A stretch of 6,136 nt of DNA from positions 1 through 6,136 of the forward strand of contig JAITVU010000065.1 in assembly GCA_031285645.1 (NCBI GenBank), in the 5' to 3' direction. Positions 5,600 through 6,136 of this stretch are shown here, in pieces. The first letter of the stretch is position 1. Each line of letters begins with the position of its first letter. Both the position numbers and the translations under genes were made by a program. The notes beneath the pieces are model-generated. The model saw only the letters and a program-made list of their open reading frames with translations, was not told the origin of the DNA and ran no database searches. The DNA is from Oscillospiraceae bacterium (lineage in GTDB: Bacteria > Bacillota > Clostridia > Oscillospirales > Ruminococcaceae).

Positions 5600-6136
5600 T
5601 TACAAAGCTGACAAGGGCAACTCATTTCCCAAATACGGCGTATACCGGCAGAACCCTTCCGCGTAAGTAATTTTTTTGCGTCCTCTTGACCAGTCATTGG
5701 CAGCAAAACCGCGATTTTCAGCGCATCGGGTATAATATTGAACCAACTGCGGCTGCACCGCGAAACAGCGAATTGCCTCCATTTTCTTTTTATAAGTATC
5801 CCCGATGTCGATATAGGTGTTGATTTCAAACCGATTAAATTCCGAGTGCGGAAGCGTTGTTTCAAAAAGAAATATGTCGGGGATGAAGTGACTGGGCGTA
5901 CCGGGAACGGCCCCCAACATACCGGCAGCGCTGACTGCCCGAATAACCGCCTTTCCCGTGAGCGCGTGGTCTTCGTTTAGCGGGTCATTTGTCCAATGCG
6001 TCAAGATTACATCCGGGCGTATGTCCAATATATCTTTTGTCAGCGTCCGGATTTTCACGTCGTCCAAGGTAAGCGGGTAATCGCCGTAATCAAAAAAGCG
6101 TATGTCTTCGATTCCAATAATCTTTGCGGCCTCAAC
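5600..6136 (-). CDS. PIG-L/LmbE-family deacetylase, C-terminal part
   Basis: The last 178 codons of a gene entering from the right edge; the frame is open to the edge. PIG-L proteins are zinc hydrolases that remove acetyl groups from N-acetylglucosamine-type sugars or related N-acyl compounds. The N-terminal HPDDE zinc motif lies outside the window. Visible family marks are a helix and strand AAKIIGIEDIRFFDYGD (3-19), RPDVILTHWTNDPLNEDH (40-57) with H57 as the probable third zinc ligand, GKAVIRAVSAAG (61-72), and the tail RKKITYAEGFCRY (153-165), the usual Y-A-E-x-F closing motif. No signal peptide can be judged. The stop TAA is at 5602-5600, 43 nt before the dehydrogenase, so the two are probably co-transcribed. 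Family is well supported; the actual substrate is unknown. Its place beside a TRAP importer and sugar-acid enzymes suggests an imported, N-acylated substrate (inference). Confidence 0.9.
   Translation of the reverse strand, partial: VEAAKIIGIEDIRFFDYGDYPLTLDDVKIRTLTKDILDIRPDVILTHWTNDPLNEDHALTGKAVIRAVSAAGMLGAVPGTPSHFIPDIFLFETTLPHSEFNRFEINTYIDIGDTYKKKMEAIRCFAVQPQLVQYYTRCAENRGFAANDWSRGRKKITYAEGFCRYTPYLGNELPLSAL

Noticed and set aside
4846..5670. Long plus-strand open frame (274 codons) opposite the dehydrogenase
   Set aside because: The sense strand encodes a complete dehydrogenase with all catalytic residues. The antisense product has no recognisable domain and crosses two real genes and their gap.
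5587..5865. Minus-strand open frame (92 codons) inside the deacetylase gene
   Set aside because: It overlaps the PIG-L coding frame in another phase and has no recognisable features; the PIG-L frame carries the family motifs.

Overview
The window holds a single-direction gene cluster. All seven genes read on the minus strand, so the transcription order runs from the right end of the window to the left. The protein families indicate uptake and breakdown of an acidic, sugar-acid-like compound. The organism is probably an anaerobic member of the Bacillota (Clostridia-type). The reasons are a TRAP binding protein made as a lipoprotein with a Ser/Ala/Thr-rich linker, purine-rich GGAG-type ribosome binding sites, two TTG starts, and roughly balanced base composition by eye. 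This taxonomic placement is inference; no rRNA or other marker gene is present.

Layout in transcription order: (1) 6136-5600, the C-terminal part of a PIG-L/LmbE-type deacetylase, cut by the window edge. (2) 5556-4603, a D-2-hydroxyacid dehydrogenase of the phosphoglycerate dehydrogenase type without an ACT domain. (3) 4539-3466, a TRAP solute-binding lipoprotein (DctP type). (4) A 160-nt gap with a terminator-like hairpin, a small palindrome and a second hairpin. (5) 3305-2817, the small TRAP membrane subunit (DctQ). (6) 2820-1540, the large TRAP membrane subunit (DctM), overlapping dctQ by 4 nt. (7) 1489-287, a complete enolase-superfamily enzyme of the mandelate racemase/galactonate dehydratase type. 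(8) 263-1, the start of a second, different enolase-superfamily protein, cut by the left edge. No gene-free stretch exceeds 160 nt and no regulator, mobile element, RNA gene or CRISPR array is visible.

How the parts may work together (inference): the lipoprotein captures a carboxylate-bearing solute and DctQM imports it using an ion gradient. The two enolase-superfamily enzymes could dehydrate or epimerise the sugar acid, the dehydrogenase could interconvert a 2-hydroxy and a 2-keto acid, and the PIG-L enzyme could remove an N-acyl group. That would make the substrate an N-acylated or otherwise decorated sugar acid. The substrate cannot be read from the sequence. The most notable points are the combination of a PIG-L deacetylase with two unlike enolase-superfamily enzymes around one TRAP system, the altered first metal-ligand motif of the complete enolase-superfamily enzyme, and the RNA structures between the binding protein and the membrane subunits.
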